Assembly: GCA_948805675.1 (NCBI GenBank)
Contig: CAQIBN010000019.1
Span: 1 to 18,180, forward strand
Reading direction: 5' to 3'
Length of the DNA stretch: 18,180 bases
From: an uncultured Clostridia bacterium
Lineage (GTDB): Bacteria > Bacillota > Clostridia > TANB77 > CAG-508
The translations under genes were made by a program, and so were the position numbers. The notes beneath the pieces were generated by a model. It saw nothing but the letters and a program-made list of their open reading frames with translations. It did not search any database and was not told the origin of the DNA. Numbering within the stretch: position 1 is the stretch's first letter; each line of letters begins with the position of its first letter. Below are positions 1 through 8,623 of the stretch, one piece after another.

Positions 1-870
1 ACTGGCATACCTTTATCAATAGCCATAGTTGCCATTGTTCTTCTAAATTTATGTGAATATACTTTGTTTATATTTGCTTGTCTTCCTAAATTTCTAATAG
101 CAATTTCAATTCCTGATATTCCTAATCGATTATATGGTTTTATAAGAGATACAAATAGTGCTTCATTATTGTCAGTTCTTGTTTCCAAGTATTTCTTAAT
201 GTACATTTTACTTTTTGCACTAAAATAGACTTCTCTTTCACTATTACCTTTGCCTAGAACAATACAACTTCTTTCTTGAAAATTCATATCAGCTATATTT
301 AATCTGGTTAATTCCCCAACTCTCATACCAGTTGATATTAATAGTTCTAATATAGCTAAATCTCTTACATTTGCACAAGTATCTCTTAATTTTTCTAAAT
401 TCTCATCTGTAAATGTTTCTTTAACTTTTTTAGTTGCTTTTACTTTGTGAATCCTTCTAACTGGACTTTTAACAATATAATCTTCGTTTTCTAACCATGC
501 AAAGAAACTTGATAATGTTCTTCTTATATTGTCTATTGTTACCATGCCTGCATTTGAATTGTTTTTATAATTAGCCAAGTAATTCCTTAATATTTCAGTA
601 GTTATTTCATCTATTGGAAGATTTATTTTATTTATATTATCTCTGTAGTAATTTAAAGTTCTTATTGAGCAACCTTAAATCTCTTTAGATGATATAAACT
701 TATTCAATACATCTGTATTATTCTTTTGTGTTTCTTGCTTTTTAGTTTGTTCTATCATTTCAATTTGATAATTTAAGCATATTTCTGTAAGTATCTCCTT
801 TAATTTTATTCTTTGGTTGTTACTTAAAAAGTTTATTGATTCATCAATTACTTTTTTAACAAATAACTCT
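1..870 (-). pseudogene. Tyrosine recombinase, left copy (decayed, runs off the window)
   Basis: This is the left member of a pair of related tyrosine (phage-type) integrase genes; the other copy is at 16464-17457. Bases 1-969 align with 16571-17540 almost without gaps. The sense strand shows an N-terminal SAM-like DNA-binding part, then the catalytic part with the first Arg (motif GMRVGEL), the Lys hairpin after GKGNSER and an HKFRR motif. The end carrying the catalytic Tyr lies beyond base 1. At 675-677 a GAA codon of the other copy (SSKEIEGC) has become TAA, so the gene is interrupted near residue 60. The 5' end is also damaged: downstream of the ribosome-binding site (plus strand 881-886) the expected start region reads TGA GAG TTA. 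A 12-base in-frame deletion near 620-635 separates it from copy 2. The HPHKFRR motif reads YSHKFRR here. It is not expected to be active. The lesions are nonsense or small indels and do not involve CGG. Confidence 0.85.
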
Positions 871-1036
871 CACAAATAAATTACCTCCCATACTTTTAAA
901 TTATTTTACATCTTGCAATATATAGAACTATAATTATATTATACAATATTTCGCCTAATTTACATAATCTAAAAATGTGGGGGACAATTTTTATTTTCCT
1001 CCATACTTTTACAATATTATCTATAAGATTTATAAA
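871..1036. other. Recombinase upstream region and AT-rich spacer
   Basis: No gene is supported here. On the minus strand it holds the recombinase leader: a GGGAGGT ribosome-binding site and, further upstream, a TATAAT -10 box (plus strand 938-943). The stretch down to about 969 is conserved with the second recombinase copy, including the motif TTCTATATATTGCAA, so the duplicated unit includes the promoter region. The open frame at 975-1193 on the plus strand has no ribosome-binding site and a Thr/Phe/Leu-rich composition, and is not credible as a gene. Confidence 0.5.
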
Positions 1037-1189
1037 TTATATACACACCTTAGTACCAAGCAAAACATCCATATATTCAGCGTTACTGCTTACTAATACA
1101 GATGTTCTTGATTCATATTTACTTAAATTTTTCCCTTTAAGAAGGAATAGGTTTCCTTTAATATCTAATATTTGTACTGTATATATTCC
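1037..1189 (-). pseudogene. Short coding remnant, unknown family
   Basis: The minus strand is open for about 50 codons between a stop at 1190-1192 and TAA at 1037-1039. It translates to a protein-like sequence (it contains VQILDIKGNLFLLKGKN and SVLVSSNAEYMDVLLG) with good codon variety. No usable start codon or ribosome-binding site is visible at its 5' side, so it looks like the C-terminal remainder of a lost gene rather than a functional small protein. It lies directly downstream of the 193-codon gene and in a different frame. I do not recognise the family. Confidence 0.3.
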
Positions 1190-1215
1190 TTAAAATATAT
1201 AATCTGACTTGTATA

Positions 1216-1797
1216 TTAGAGCACTTGGCGGAACGCATACGGCGTGTTTTTGTAGTTCTTGTTATTAGGATTGAAATTGTTCCTGTTAAGGTCTGCGGGT
1301 GGACCATTGAAATCGTTAGCAGCACCGCCACCAAAATAGCCAGTTCCTCCATTTCTGAGTTTTATAACTCTTACACATGGAAGTTTATCGGCTTTTTTAA
1401 ATAAGTCAGTCGCAGATTCCCCATTACAAGTTCTTATTTGCAACTCTAAATCACAGATGATTTCATCGCACATCCCCTCGCCTACGCTTTCACACATATC
1501 CCGCATTCCCTGTTCAGTTTTGTAATACCAGCTATGCTCGAAGATATATGTTTCGATTAAGCGAGGATATTGGTCGGGATTCTTATTAGCAATTTTATTC
1601 GCTGCTTTGAATCTCTTCCAAAGTTTTTTACCAATAGTTCCCTCCTCAATACACTTGCGATAGATTTCGTCTCTGTTTTCGTCAATAACATTTCTGTCAA
1701 TGCGAAACCATTCGCCGACCTTCAGTTGGGATGTAATCGCTTTTTTGGAAGGTTCATCCAGTTCCTCTGCACTTTTTTTCACGAACACATTAAGCAT
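1216..1797 (-). CDS. Hypothetical 193-aa protein, GC-richer, Asn/Gly-rich C-terminus
   Basis: Unrecognised protein with a good ribosome-binding site (AGGAGG, 7 bases before ATG). The N-terminal two thirds are charged and probably helical. They contain several Cys residues (MCES, MCDEIICD, RTCNG, LPCV). The last 45 residues become Gly/Asn-rich, with GGTGYFGGGAAND, then LNRNNFNPNNKNY, ending AFRQVL. The tail loosely resembles the Asn-rich variable region of C-type-lectin proteins diversified by retroelements, but no reverse transcriptase or template repeat is in the window. A line I counted inside the gene has 45 % GC, against about 22 % in nearby pheT, and it uses codons such as CGC, GCG and CCC that its neighbours avoid. 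It also has the only uninterrupted in-frame CGG in the window (1501-1503, motif GMRDMC). These features suggest recent acquisition. There are no membrane segments. Confidence 0.7.
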   Translation of the reverse strand: MLNVFVKKSAEELDEPSKKAITSQLKVGEWFRIDRNVIDENRDEIYRKCIEEGTIGKKLWKRFKAANKIANKNPDQYPRLIETYIFEHSWYYKTEQGMRDMCESVGEGMCDEIICDLELQIRTCNGESATDLFKKADKLPCVRVIKLRNGGTGYFGGGAANDFNGPPADLNRNNFNPNNKNYKNTPYAFRQVL

Positions 1798-1819
1798 ATT
1801 TTTTCCTCCTGTTATTTAA

Positions 1820-1855
1820 AAAATAGTAAATCAAAATGCTTCCTATTACCTATTT
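1820..1855 (-). terminator. Possible terminator between pheT and the 193-aa gene
   Basis: The arms AAAATAGTAA (1820-1829) and TTACCTATTTT (1846-1855) pair with one bulged base around a 16-base loop. On the minus strand a short T-rich run follows. It lies just after the pheT stop and just before the ribosome-binding site of the next gene, so it would separate the two. The stem is AT-rich and weak. Confidence 0.35.
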
Positions 1856-1881
1856 TAACATAATATCTTACTTTTTGCAAA

Positions 1882-4249
1882 TTAGCTTCTTAATCTAGCA
1901 TTACACTTTTTTTGAACATTTTCAATTACTTTTTTAAAACTTTCCATTACTTCTTCTTCAGTTAAAGTTCTTTTTGTATTATTAAAAGTTAAAGAATATG
2001 CTATTGATTTTTCATTTTCTCCAACATTTTCACCTGTATAAACATCAAAAACCTCAATATTTGTAAGTGCTGAACCACTTGCTTTTTTTATTACCATTTC
2101 AATTTCTTTAGATGTTATATTTTTATCTACGATAAAAGCAACATCTTTTTTTACATTTGGAAATTTAGAAATCTCTTTAAATTTCATTTTTCCAACTTTC
2201 TTAGAAAGTAATCTATTTAAGTTAATTTCAAATACAAAAACTTTGTCTTTAGATATATTTGGGTGTAATCTACCGAATATAACCAACAACATCATTATTT
2301 ACACTTATAACAGCTGTTTGACCTGGATGAAGCTCTTTTGGAATTTGTTTATCAGTTACAAAACTATATCTACCACTATAACCTAAATAATCTAGTATTT
2401 CTTCAACTATACCTTTTATTACATAAAAATCTACTGCTACTTTTTCTAGTCCTAAGTAGTATTCACCACACATTACTGATGCAAGTTTTGTTTCTTCTTT
2501 AAATTCTTCTTGTTTCTTATAAAATCCTTTTCCTATTTCAAATATACTAATATCTTTTATATTACGTGCCTTATTATATTCATAAACTTTTAATAAAGAT
2601 GGTAAAATACTATTTCTTAATGTATTTCTTTCTTCAGTCATTGGAGCTAATAGTTTTAATGGCTCAAATTCATCTACCATATAATTTCTTACTTCTTTAT
2701 CATTTACTAAAATATATGTTAAAGTTTCATTTAACCCTAAAGATATCATTTTATTTCTTATTTCTCTTGTAGTTTTATCAAAACTTCCTGGTTTCATAGG
2801 AAGACTTGGCAGTTTACCTTTAATATTATCCACACCATATATTCTACCTACTTCTTCTATTAAATCTTCTTTTATAGAAATATCTAATCTTCTTGATGGA
2901 ACAGATACTATAATTTCTTCACCTTCAGATGTATATTCAAAACCTAATCTTCTAAATACATCTATAATATTATCTTTCTCTATTTTAGTTCCAAGTACTC
3001 TATTTATATCTAAAACAGATACTCTTACTTGTTTATTTTCTTTACATGTATTATCATATTTTACTATACCTGTAATAATTTTTGCATCTGCATATTTTTC
3101 TAGTAAATGACATGCTCTTTCTATTGCTATATAAGTTCTATTTGGGTCTAATCCTTTTTCAAAACGATTACTTGCTTCACTTCTTAATATTTTTTTAGAT
3201 GTCTTTCTAACTTTTACAGAATCAAATATTGCAGATTCTATAATTACATTTTTTGTATCATTTTCTACTTCTGTTGTGAGACCTCCCATTACTCCTGCAA
3301 GACCTATTGCTTTTTGTCCATTAGAAATAACTATATCATTTTCATCTAAAGTTCTTTCTATATTATCTAAAGTAATTAATTTTTCATCTTTTTTTGCCAT
3401 TCTAACTTGTAATTTATTTCCTAATCTATCTGCATCATAAAAATGAAGTGGTTGCCCTAGTTCTAACATAACATAATTACTAATATCTACAACATTATTA
3501 ATTGGTCTAACTCCAGATGCTATTAATCTACTTTTTATAAAATCTGGACTTTCTTTAATTACAACATTTTCTACCTTTTTAGATAAAAATAGCGAACAAT
3601 TATCAGTATTTATTTCTATAGAAAATTCATTATTTATATCATCACCTTGCTCATTATATAATAAATCTATATCCTTTACTTTTTTATTATATATTGCACC
3701 TATTTCATATGCCATACCTAATATACTTAATAAATCACCTCTATTGGCAGTTAACTCAAAATCAATAACACTATCATCTAATTTTAAATATTTTATTGGA
3801 TCTTCTCCAATTACAGCATCATTTCCTAATTCATGTATACCATTTTTATCTGCATCTGTTAAAAATTTATTTTCTATACCTAATTCTTGTAAAGAACAAA
3901 GCATTCCATTAGACTCTTCTCCACGTATATTACCTTTTTTTATCTTCACATCACCTGGAAGGCATGCGCCATCTAATGCAACTATTACTTTTAAACCTTC
4001 TCTTACATTTGGTGCACCACATACAATATTTAAAACTTCATTTCCTATATTAACTTTACAAACATGTAAATGGTCAGAATCTGGATGGTCTATGCAAGAT
4101 ACTACTTCTCCTATAATTAATTTGGTTGCTTCAATCAAATTTCCTGCATAATCATATTCATTTCCAACTCTAGTCATATCTTCTGCTAATGTTTTTACAG
4201 GAACATCTATATCAACATAATCTTTTATAAAGTTCAAACTTAATTTCAT
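1882..4249 (-). CDS. pheT: Phenylalanine-tRNA ligase beta subunit, read through a +1 frameshift at CGG
   Basis: PheT pairs with PheS in the (alpha-beta)2 synthetase that charges tRNA-Phe in the cytosol. With one base skipped the product is 788 residues, normal for PheT. Domains in order: the EMAP-like tRNA-binding domain (about 35-145, motif HPDSDHLHVC), the B3/B4 editing domain (about 205-390, with SGVRPINNVVDISNYV), the B5 domain (about 400-470), the core domain, then the FDX-ACB anticodon-binding domain (about 690-788). Start: ATG 4249, one base after the pheS stop, with GAGGAAT as ribosome-binding site; an upstream in-frame start at 4273 lies inside pheS and is less likely. At codon 659 (2273-2275) the zero frame reads ATT CGG TAG. 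Skipping the C gives ATT GGT AGA TTA, restoring the family motif GYIGRLHP. Without the shift the protein stops at once and lacks FDX-ACB. The gene is essential and no second copy is seen, so it is presumably functional. Confidence 0.93.
2273..2275 (-). other. Putative +1 frameshift site CGG-T in pheT
   Basis: The zero-frame codon CGG is followed directly by TAG. Dropping the C turns CGGT into GGT, the conserved Gly of GxLHP. No Shine-Dalgarno-like sequence lies just upstream and the preceding codon ATT could not re-pair with TTC. The arrangement, a shift codon directly followed by a stop, recalls prfB, but the codon and the context differ. Confidence 0.7.
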
Positions 4250-4250
4250 A

Positions 4251-5300
4251 TTATTCCTCATCCTTTCTATCAAATTGTTTTAAAAATCTTGTATCATTTG
4301 TATACAAATATCGCATATCTGTTATCCCATATCTAAACATTGCTAAACGGTCTATTCCTGTACCAAAAGCAAATCCAGCATATAATTCGGGGTCATAACC
4401 ATTCATTTTTAATACATTGGGATGTACTATTCCTGCTCCTAATACTTCTATCCATCCAGTTTGTTTACACAAATTACATCCCTTTCCACCACATTTAAAA
4501 CATGTAACATCAACTTCATAAGAAGGTTCTGTAAATGGGAAATAACTTGGTCTAAATCTTAAATTTAAGTTTTCTCCAATTAATTTTTTAACAAATACCT
4601 CTAATGTTCCTTTTAAATCTGCAAGTGATACATTATTTTCTTTTTTATCAATTACTAATCCTTCAACTTGATTAAATTGATGGGAATGTGTTGCATCATC
4701 TTCTCTTCTATATGTTTTTCCTGTACAAATCATTCTTATAGGTGATTTTTCTTTATTTGCAAGCATTGTTCTTGCTTGTACACTTGATGTTTGCGTTCTT
4801 AATAAATACTCATCTGTTATATAAAAGCTATCCTGCATATCTCTTGCTGGATGCCCTTTTGGTAAATTTAATCTTTCAAAACAAAATTCATCTGTTTCAA
4901 GTTCTGGCCCATCAATAACATCATACCCCATAGATACAAATAAATCTTGTATCTCTTCTATTGTTCTATTAATAGGATGTTTGCTTCCTCTTTTAACTTT
5001 AGTACTTGGAAGTGTTACATCTATTTTTTCTTTTTCTAATTTTTCTTGTAATTCCATTTCTTCAAATTCTATTTCTTTTTGTTTTATAAATTCTTCTAAT
5101 TTCTGTTTCACATTATTTACTAAATTACCAATAACTGGTCTTTCTTCTGGACTAAGATTTGCCATTCCTCTTAATATAGTTGTTAGTTCACCTTTTTTTC
5201 CTAAAATCTTTACTCTAATATCATTTAAAGCTTTCCTATCTTTTGCATTTTCAATTAATGTTTTTGTAACATCTTTAATTTTTGTTATTTGTTCTTTCAA
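4251..5300 (-). CDS. pheS: Phenylalanine-tRNA ligase alpha subunit
   Basis: Catalytic subunit of the synthetase that activates phenylalanine and transfers it to tRNA-Phe. At 349 residues it has the usual length. The N-terminal ~90 residues form the charged coiled-coil arm. The class II core follows: motif 1 region around GSKHPINRTIEEIQDLF, then GHPARDMQDSFY, the RTQTSSVQARTM stretch, motif 2 around YRREDDATHSHQFNQVEG, and motif 3 as GTGIDRLAMFRYGI near the C-terminus. A four-cysteine insert (CFKCGGKGCNLCKQTGW) is present, as in many bacterial PheS. The start is TTG at 5300, with GGGAGG seven bases upstream; no ATG fits better. The gene is intact and has no CGG codon. It is first in the pheST operon, whose second gene starts one base after its stop, and is controlled by the T-box upstream. 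Confidence 0.96.
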   Translation of the reverse strand: MKEQITKIKDVTKTLIENAKDRKALNDIRVKILGKKGELTTILRGMANLSPEERPVIGNLVNNVKQKLEEFIKQKEIEFEEMELQEKLEKEKIDVTLPSTKVKRGSKHPINRTIEEIQDLFVSMGYDVIDGPELETDEFCFERLNLPKGHPARDMQDSFYITDEYLLRTQTSSVQARTMLANKEKSPIRMICTGKTYRREDDATHSHQFNQVEGLVIDKKENNVSLADLKGTLEVFVKKLIGENLNLRFRPSYFPFTEPSYEVDVTCFKCGGKGCNLCKQTGWIEVLGAGIVHPNVLKMNGYDPELYAGFAFGTGIDRLAMFRYGITDMRYLYTNDTRFLKQFDRKDEE

Positions 5301-5453
5301 TTTAATTCCTCCCTTTTATATAAAAAAATAATATCAGCAACTTTCCTATAACTGAAAATGATGACTTAGTTTTTTAATTTTCAAGAAACACATTTTTAAG
5401 GTATTATTTTTTTGTGCCTATTTTATTCTAAAAATAAGACTTTCCTATTATAT

Positions 5454-5503
5454 AAAAAAGATACCACTAAAAATCCCTTAATAGGACGATTTTTTCGTGG
5501 TAC
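5454..5503 (-). terminator. T-box terminator hairpin before pheS
   Basis: On the minus strand GGTACCAC pairs with GTGGTATC, extended by AAAAATC with GATTTTT and a short CCT/AGG top, followed by TCTTTTTTATA. The stem shares its 5' arm with the T-box sequence, so terminator and antiterminator are mutually exclusive. Confidence 0.85.
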
Positions 5504-5670
5504 CACCTAAATTCATATATTTATATCTCATTTATAGTTATAACGTAAACTACCGCTTTTCCCTACTATTATTTCAAGAAAAGAACTAAAAAGTGAAATT
5601 TCAAATAAGATTTCAGTAATAAGCTTTCAGCAAATGCTTATTATCTCTAATTTCTGACTTTTTTTCTTAT
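5460..5670 (-). promoter_or_regulatory. T-box riboswitch leader of pheST
   Basis: The leader carries the T-box sequence AGGTGGTACCACG (plus strand 5496-5508) followed by a strong terminator hairpin, the hallmark of T-box riboswitches that sense uncharged tRNA. The upstream part has the paired stem-I region (AAGC...GCTT arms within 5610-5650). A likely specifier loop contains GAAATTTCAC, in which TTC would be the Phe codon (near 5595-5597); this specifier is tentative. When tRNA-Phe is uncharged, its acceptor end should pair with the T-box bulge, form the antiterminator and allow pheS-pheT transcription. The 5' limit is approximate. Confidence 0.85.
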
Positions 5671-5697
5671 TTTACTTTACTTTTTAATAGTCTTTAT

Positions 5698-6657
5698 TTA
5701 TTCACCTTTAAAAAATGCTTTAGTTTCATTATATGCTCCAAAAGTAACAATATAATCTGAACATCCTACTGGTACTTGTGTTGCTAATCTTCCAGTTGTA
5801 TTTTTTGTTTTAACATAATCTCTTGGTCCAATAAATATAGTACTTGTTATATATGTTACTCCATTATATTTTATTGAACTAGATGTTAAACCTTCTATTT
5901 TTCCTGATAAATCTCCATTAGCACCTACAGAAGACATTGTATAATCTGCAAAATCCACATCATAATCTATAACTAGCCATTCTAAACCTTCTTTTGGTTC
6001 TTGATATTTATATATTGAAGAACCTGAATTTATATAATCTTGAACAGCTTTTTTAGCATCTTCTCCTCTTGTAAAGTTTGTAACTTTAACTCTAACGTTT
6101 TCATATCCTTTAGTTTCAGTACTGTACTTTGAAGCTATTCCCCATTCTCCTTTAGATATTGGAGCTTCTTTTGTTGATGTTTTTGCATCTCCTGTAATTA
6201 TATTATTAGTTGTTGTGTTTTGTACTGTATTGTTTGCTAATGAATTTCTAATTGAATTAGATGTTGTATTTCTTGTAGTATTATTTTTATTTGTAGTATT
6301 TGAATTTCTTATATCATTAACAATTGAATTTACTTTGTTTTCTGTAACTATATTTTTTATATTCTCATTATAAAATTTAATTCCAAAAAATGCTATTCCT
6401 GAAATTAAACATCCAAATAATAATAGTACTATAATAACTACTAAAATAATTATTGGTGCTTTACTTTTTTTCTGATTTGCTATATTACCATTTTGTGCAT
6501 AATTATTATATTGTTGCCCATTATTACTTTCTCCAGTTCTTGTATTATTTTGCTCTACATTTTGTTTAGCTACATTATTGTTTTGTTCACTTTGATTATT
6601 ATTTTCATTATCTCCTTTTATTGGATTATTTTGTTCGTCCATTTTTATCCCCCTCAT
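5698..6657 (-). CDS. Asn-rich membrane-anchored protein of unknown function
   Basis: The 319-residue product has a hydrophilic N-terminus of about 65 residues very rich in Asn and Gln (NNNQSEQNNN). A single strong transmembrane segment follows at about 69-94 (APIIILVVIIVLLLFG). Next comes an Asn/Thr-rich low-complexity linker to about 160, and then an extracellular domain of about 155 residues. That domain has alternating hydrophobic residues typical of a beta-sandwich (YENVRVKVTNFTRG, LEWLVIDYDVDFADY, GVTYITSTIFIGPRDYV) and may be related to the telokin-like or DUF4352-type domains of Gram-positive surface proteins; I cannot confirm this. A proposed topology is N-terminus inside, domain outside. 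The start follows GAGGGGG with ATG at 6642 (MDEQNN) or in-frame at 6657. It stands alone, convergent with nothing and divergent from nfeD. Confidence 0.8.
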   Translation of the reverse strand: MRGIKMDEQNNPIKGDNENNNQSEQNNNVAKQNVEQNNTRTGESNNGQQYNNYAQNGNIANQKKSKAPIIILVVIIVLLLFGCLISGIAFFGIKFYNENIKNIVTENKVNSIVNDIRNSNTTNKNNTTRNTTSNSIRNSLANNTVQNTTTNNIITGDAKTSTKEAPISKGEWGIASKYSTETKGYENVRVKVTNFTRGEDAKKAVQDYINSGSSIYKYQEPKEGLEWLVIDYDVDFADYTMSSVGANGDLSGKIEGLTSSSIKYNGVTYITSTIFIGPRDYVKTKNTTGRLATQVPVGCSDYIVTFGAYNETKAFFKGE

Positions 6658-6934
6658 TAATTTAATTAATTATTTTGTTACTTTTCAGTGTTATTTCACT
6701 AAAAAATAAAATATGATATTTATAAAAAATTTAGATTATAGAAATGTATGAAAGAGTATATATTTTTATAAGTATCTTGATTTCATAAAAACTTGTAACA
6801 AAATTCATATTTAAAATTGACTTACAATATTATTTTATATTTGTTTTCATAAAAAGTCAATAATTCTCTTCCATTTTTATATCATTTATAGTATAATTAT
6901 ATTGTATATTTTTTAAAGGAGGTACTAACAAAAT
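6658..6934. other. Divergent intergenic region
   Basis: This 277-base AT-rich spacer separates the leftward Asn-rich gene from rightward nfeD. The nfeD side has a TATAAT box at 6892-6897 with a weak -35 region, about 10 bases before the AAAGGAGG ribosome-binding site region. I see no hairpin, repeat or RNA gene. Confidence 0.4.
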
Positions 6935-7387
6935 ATGTGGCAGTTTTGGTTAATTACTGCTGGTATCTTTTTTATATTTGAAATGATAACAGTGGGTTTC
7001 TTAGTATTTTGGCTTGGAATCTCTGCTTTAATTACTATGGTTGTAAGTTTATTTACAGATAATATAGTAATTCAAACAGCTGTATTTGTTATCTCTTCAA
7101 TAGCATTAATTTTTTTAACAAAACCATTTGTTAGAAAATTCATGAATAATAAAGATAATCTAGCTACAAATGCATATTCAATCATAGGAAAAACTGGAAT
7201 AGTAACTGAAGATATTAATTCTACATTAAGTACTGGTCAAGTAAAAATTAATGGAGAAACTTGGTCTGCTAAAAGTTATGAAGAAGATTTTATTTCTAAA
7301 GGCTCAATTATTACTGTAACAAAAATAGATGGTGTAAAAGCTGTTGTTATTACAAACTCTGAAGTAAAATCACAAATTCTAAATTAG
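6935..7387 (+). CDS. NfeD-like membrane protein
   Basis: A 150-residue protein of the short NfeD type, without the protease domain of long NfeD proteins. It begins with two to three hydrophobic segments (about 3-75, including FWLITAGIFFIFEM and TAVFVISSIALIFL). The C-terminal soluble part (about 90-145) has the pattern of the NfeD OB-fold (IIGKTGIVTEDI, GQVKINGETWSAKS, GSIITVTKIDGVKAVV). Proteins of this kind work with SPFH-domain partners in membrane microdomains, and such a partner is encoded 64 bases downstream. The start has an excellent AAAGGAGG ribosome-binding site. Its job here is inferred from family and pairing only. Confidence 0.92.
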   Translation: MWQFWLITAGIFFIFEMITVGFLVFWLGISALITMVVSLFTDNIVIQTAVFVISSIALIFLTKPFVRKFMNNKDNLATNAYSIIGKTGIVTEDINSTLSTGQVKINGETWSAKSYEEDFISKGSIITVTKIDGVKAVVITNSEVKSQILN

Positions 7388-7451
7388 TCATTATTATTAC
7401 AAAATTTTAATATACATAAATAAACAAAGAAATTTAAGGAGGAAAATAAAT

Positions 7452-8363
7452 ATGTTATGGTTTTTTATTATAGTATTAATTATTGCTTTAATTATTGCAT
7501 TTAAAACAATAAAAGTTGTTAAACAATCTGAGGTTTATATTATTGAAAGACTTGGTAAATTTCACAAAATTGCTGATGCTGGTCTTACTATAATCATCCC
7601 ATTTTTTGATCATGTTAGGTCAGTAGTTAGTTTAAAACAACAAACAATGGATATCCCACCACAAGGAGTTATTACAAAAGATAATGTTACAATTACAATT
7701 GATACAGTAGTTTTTTACAAAATTACGGACCCTGCAAAAGCTGTATATGAAATTCAATCTTTGAAAAAAGGTATTGAATATCTAGCTATTACAACAATTC
7801 GTGATATTGTTGGTAAAATGGACTTAGACGAAACATTTAGTTCTCGTGATGCTATAAATGACCGTTTAAGAGTTATATTAGATGAAGCAACAGACCAATG
7901 GGGATGCAAAATAGATAGAGTTGAAATAAAAGATATTACACCTCCTGCTGATATTCGTGATGCAATGGAAAAACAAATGAATGCAGAAAGAAATAAAAGA
8001 GCTTTAATTCTTCAAGCTGAAGGTGAAAGACAATCTGCAATTACACTAGCTGAAGGAAAAAAACAAGCTGCAATTTTAGAAGCTGAAGCAGACCGTGAAT
8101 CTGCGATTAGAAGAGCCGCTGGTGAGGCAGAAGCAATAAAACAAGTAGCTGATGCTAAAGCACAAGAAATTGAAATGGTTTACAAAGCAATGATGAAAGC
8201 AAATCCAGATGATAAATTAGTTCAATTAAAATCTTTAGAAGCTTTAAAAGAAGTTGCAAATGGGGATGCTAATAAAGTATTTATTCCATTTGATGCAACA
8301 AAAGCTCTTGGAAGCTTAGGTGCCATTAAAGAAATTATGAAAGATGACACAAAGAAAAAATAA
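7452..8363 (+). CDS. SPFH/Band 7 (stomatin-like, QmcA-type) membrane protein
   Basis: A 303-residue SPFH protein. One N-terminal transmembrane segment (1-18) is followed by the Band 7 domain (about 22-185: QSEVYIIERLGKFH, ADAGLTIIIPFFDHV, TKDNVTITIDTVVFYKITDP, then EIKDITPPADIRDAM). A long Ala/Glu-rich coiled coil (about 175-245) with the repeats QAEGERQSAITLAEGKKQAA mediates oligomerisation in this family. The C-terminal tail ends KKK. Members form large rings at the inner membrane and scaffold membrane proteins or FtsH-type proteases. It is transcribed with nfeD, shows AAGGAGG seven bases before ATG, and is followed by a terminator. Confidence 0.95.
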   Translation: MLWFFIIVLIIALIIAFKTIKVVKQSEVYIIERLGKFHKIADAGLTIIIPFFDHVRSVVSLKQQTMDIPPQGVITKDNVTITIDTVVFYKITDPAKAVYEIQSLKKGIEYLAITTIRDIVGKMDLDETFSSRDAINDRLRVILDEATDQWGCKIDRVEIKDITPPADIRDAMEKQMNAERNKRALILQAEGERQSAITLAEGKKQAAILEAEADRESAIRRAAGEAEAIKQVADAKAQEIEMVYKAMMKANPDDKLVQLKSLEALKEVANGDANKVFIPFDATKALGSLGAIKEIMKDDTKKK

Positions 8364-8440
8364 ATAAAATATTGTAAAATTTTCTTATAATAAAATGAAA
8401 ATCTTATAATACATAGCTATTAAATATTTATATTATGAAT

Positions 8441-8488
8441 AGACTAGAAAAAGTGACCAATCAAATCCTTTTTCTAGTCTGTTTTTAT
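8441..8488 (+). terminator. Terminator of the nfeD-SPFH operon
   Basis: The perfect 13-base arms AGACTAGAAAAAG (8441-8453) and CTTTTTCTAGTCT (8468-8480) enclose a 14-base loop and are followed by GTTTTTATT. This is a typical intrinsic terminator for rightward transcription. Confidence 0.88.
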
Positions 8489-8526
8489 TAAACAACTTAT
8501 TTATGTATAAAATACTAATTTTTTCT

Positions 8527-8554
8527 AATTAATTAATTAATTAATTAATTAATT
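8527..8554. repeat. (AATT)7 tandem repeat
   Basis: Seven perfect copies of the tetranucleotide AATT stand in the spacer between two convergent transcription units. The run is self-complementary and prone to slippage. The rest of the 260-base spacer contains only the terminator above and AT-rich sequence. Confidence 0.9.
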
Positions 8555-8623
8555 ATATATAAAATATCAAATCTTTCTTCAACATTATATAAATCATCAA
8601 ACTATTTATTCAATTATCACATA

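Noticed and set aside
975..1193. Open frame on the plus strand at the left end
   Set aside because: No ribosome-binding site and poor composition; the opposite strand carries the recombinase leader and a better coding remnant.
3744..4151. Long open frame antisense to pheT, and similar ones antisense to pheS, rarA and the recombinase
   Set aside because: They are shadows of well-supported genes, without own start signals.
7706..7708. Other CGG trinucleotides on sense strands (for example in the SPFH gene, in spoVAD at 12842 and in the Xre gene)
   Set aside because: They are out of frame (ACG GAC, ATC GGA, GTC GGA), so they are not read as CGG codons.
8527..8554. (AATT)7 array as a CRISPR or regulatory array
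   Set aside because: It is a simple tetranucleotide run without spacers; no CRISPR array was seen anywhere in the window.
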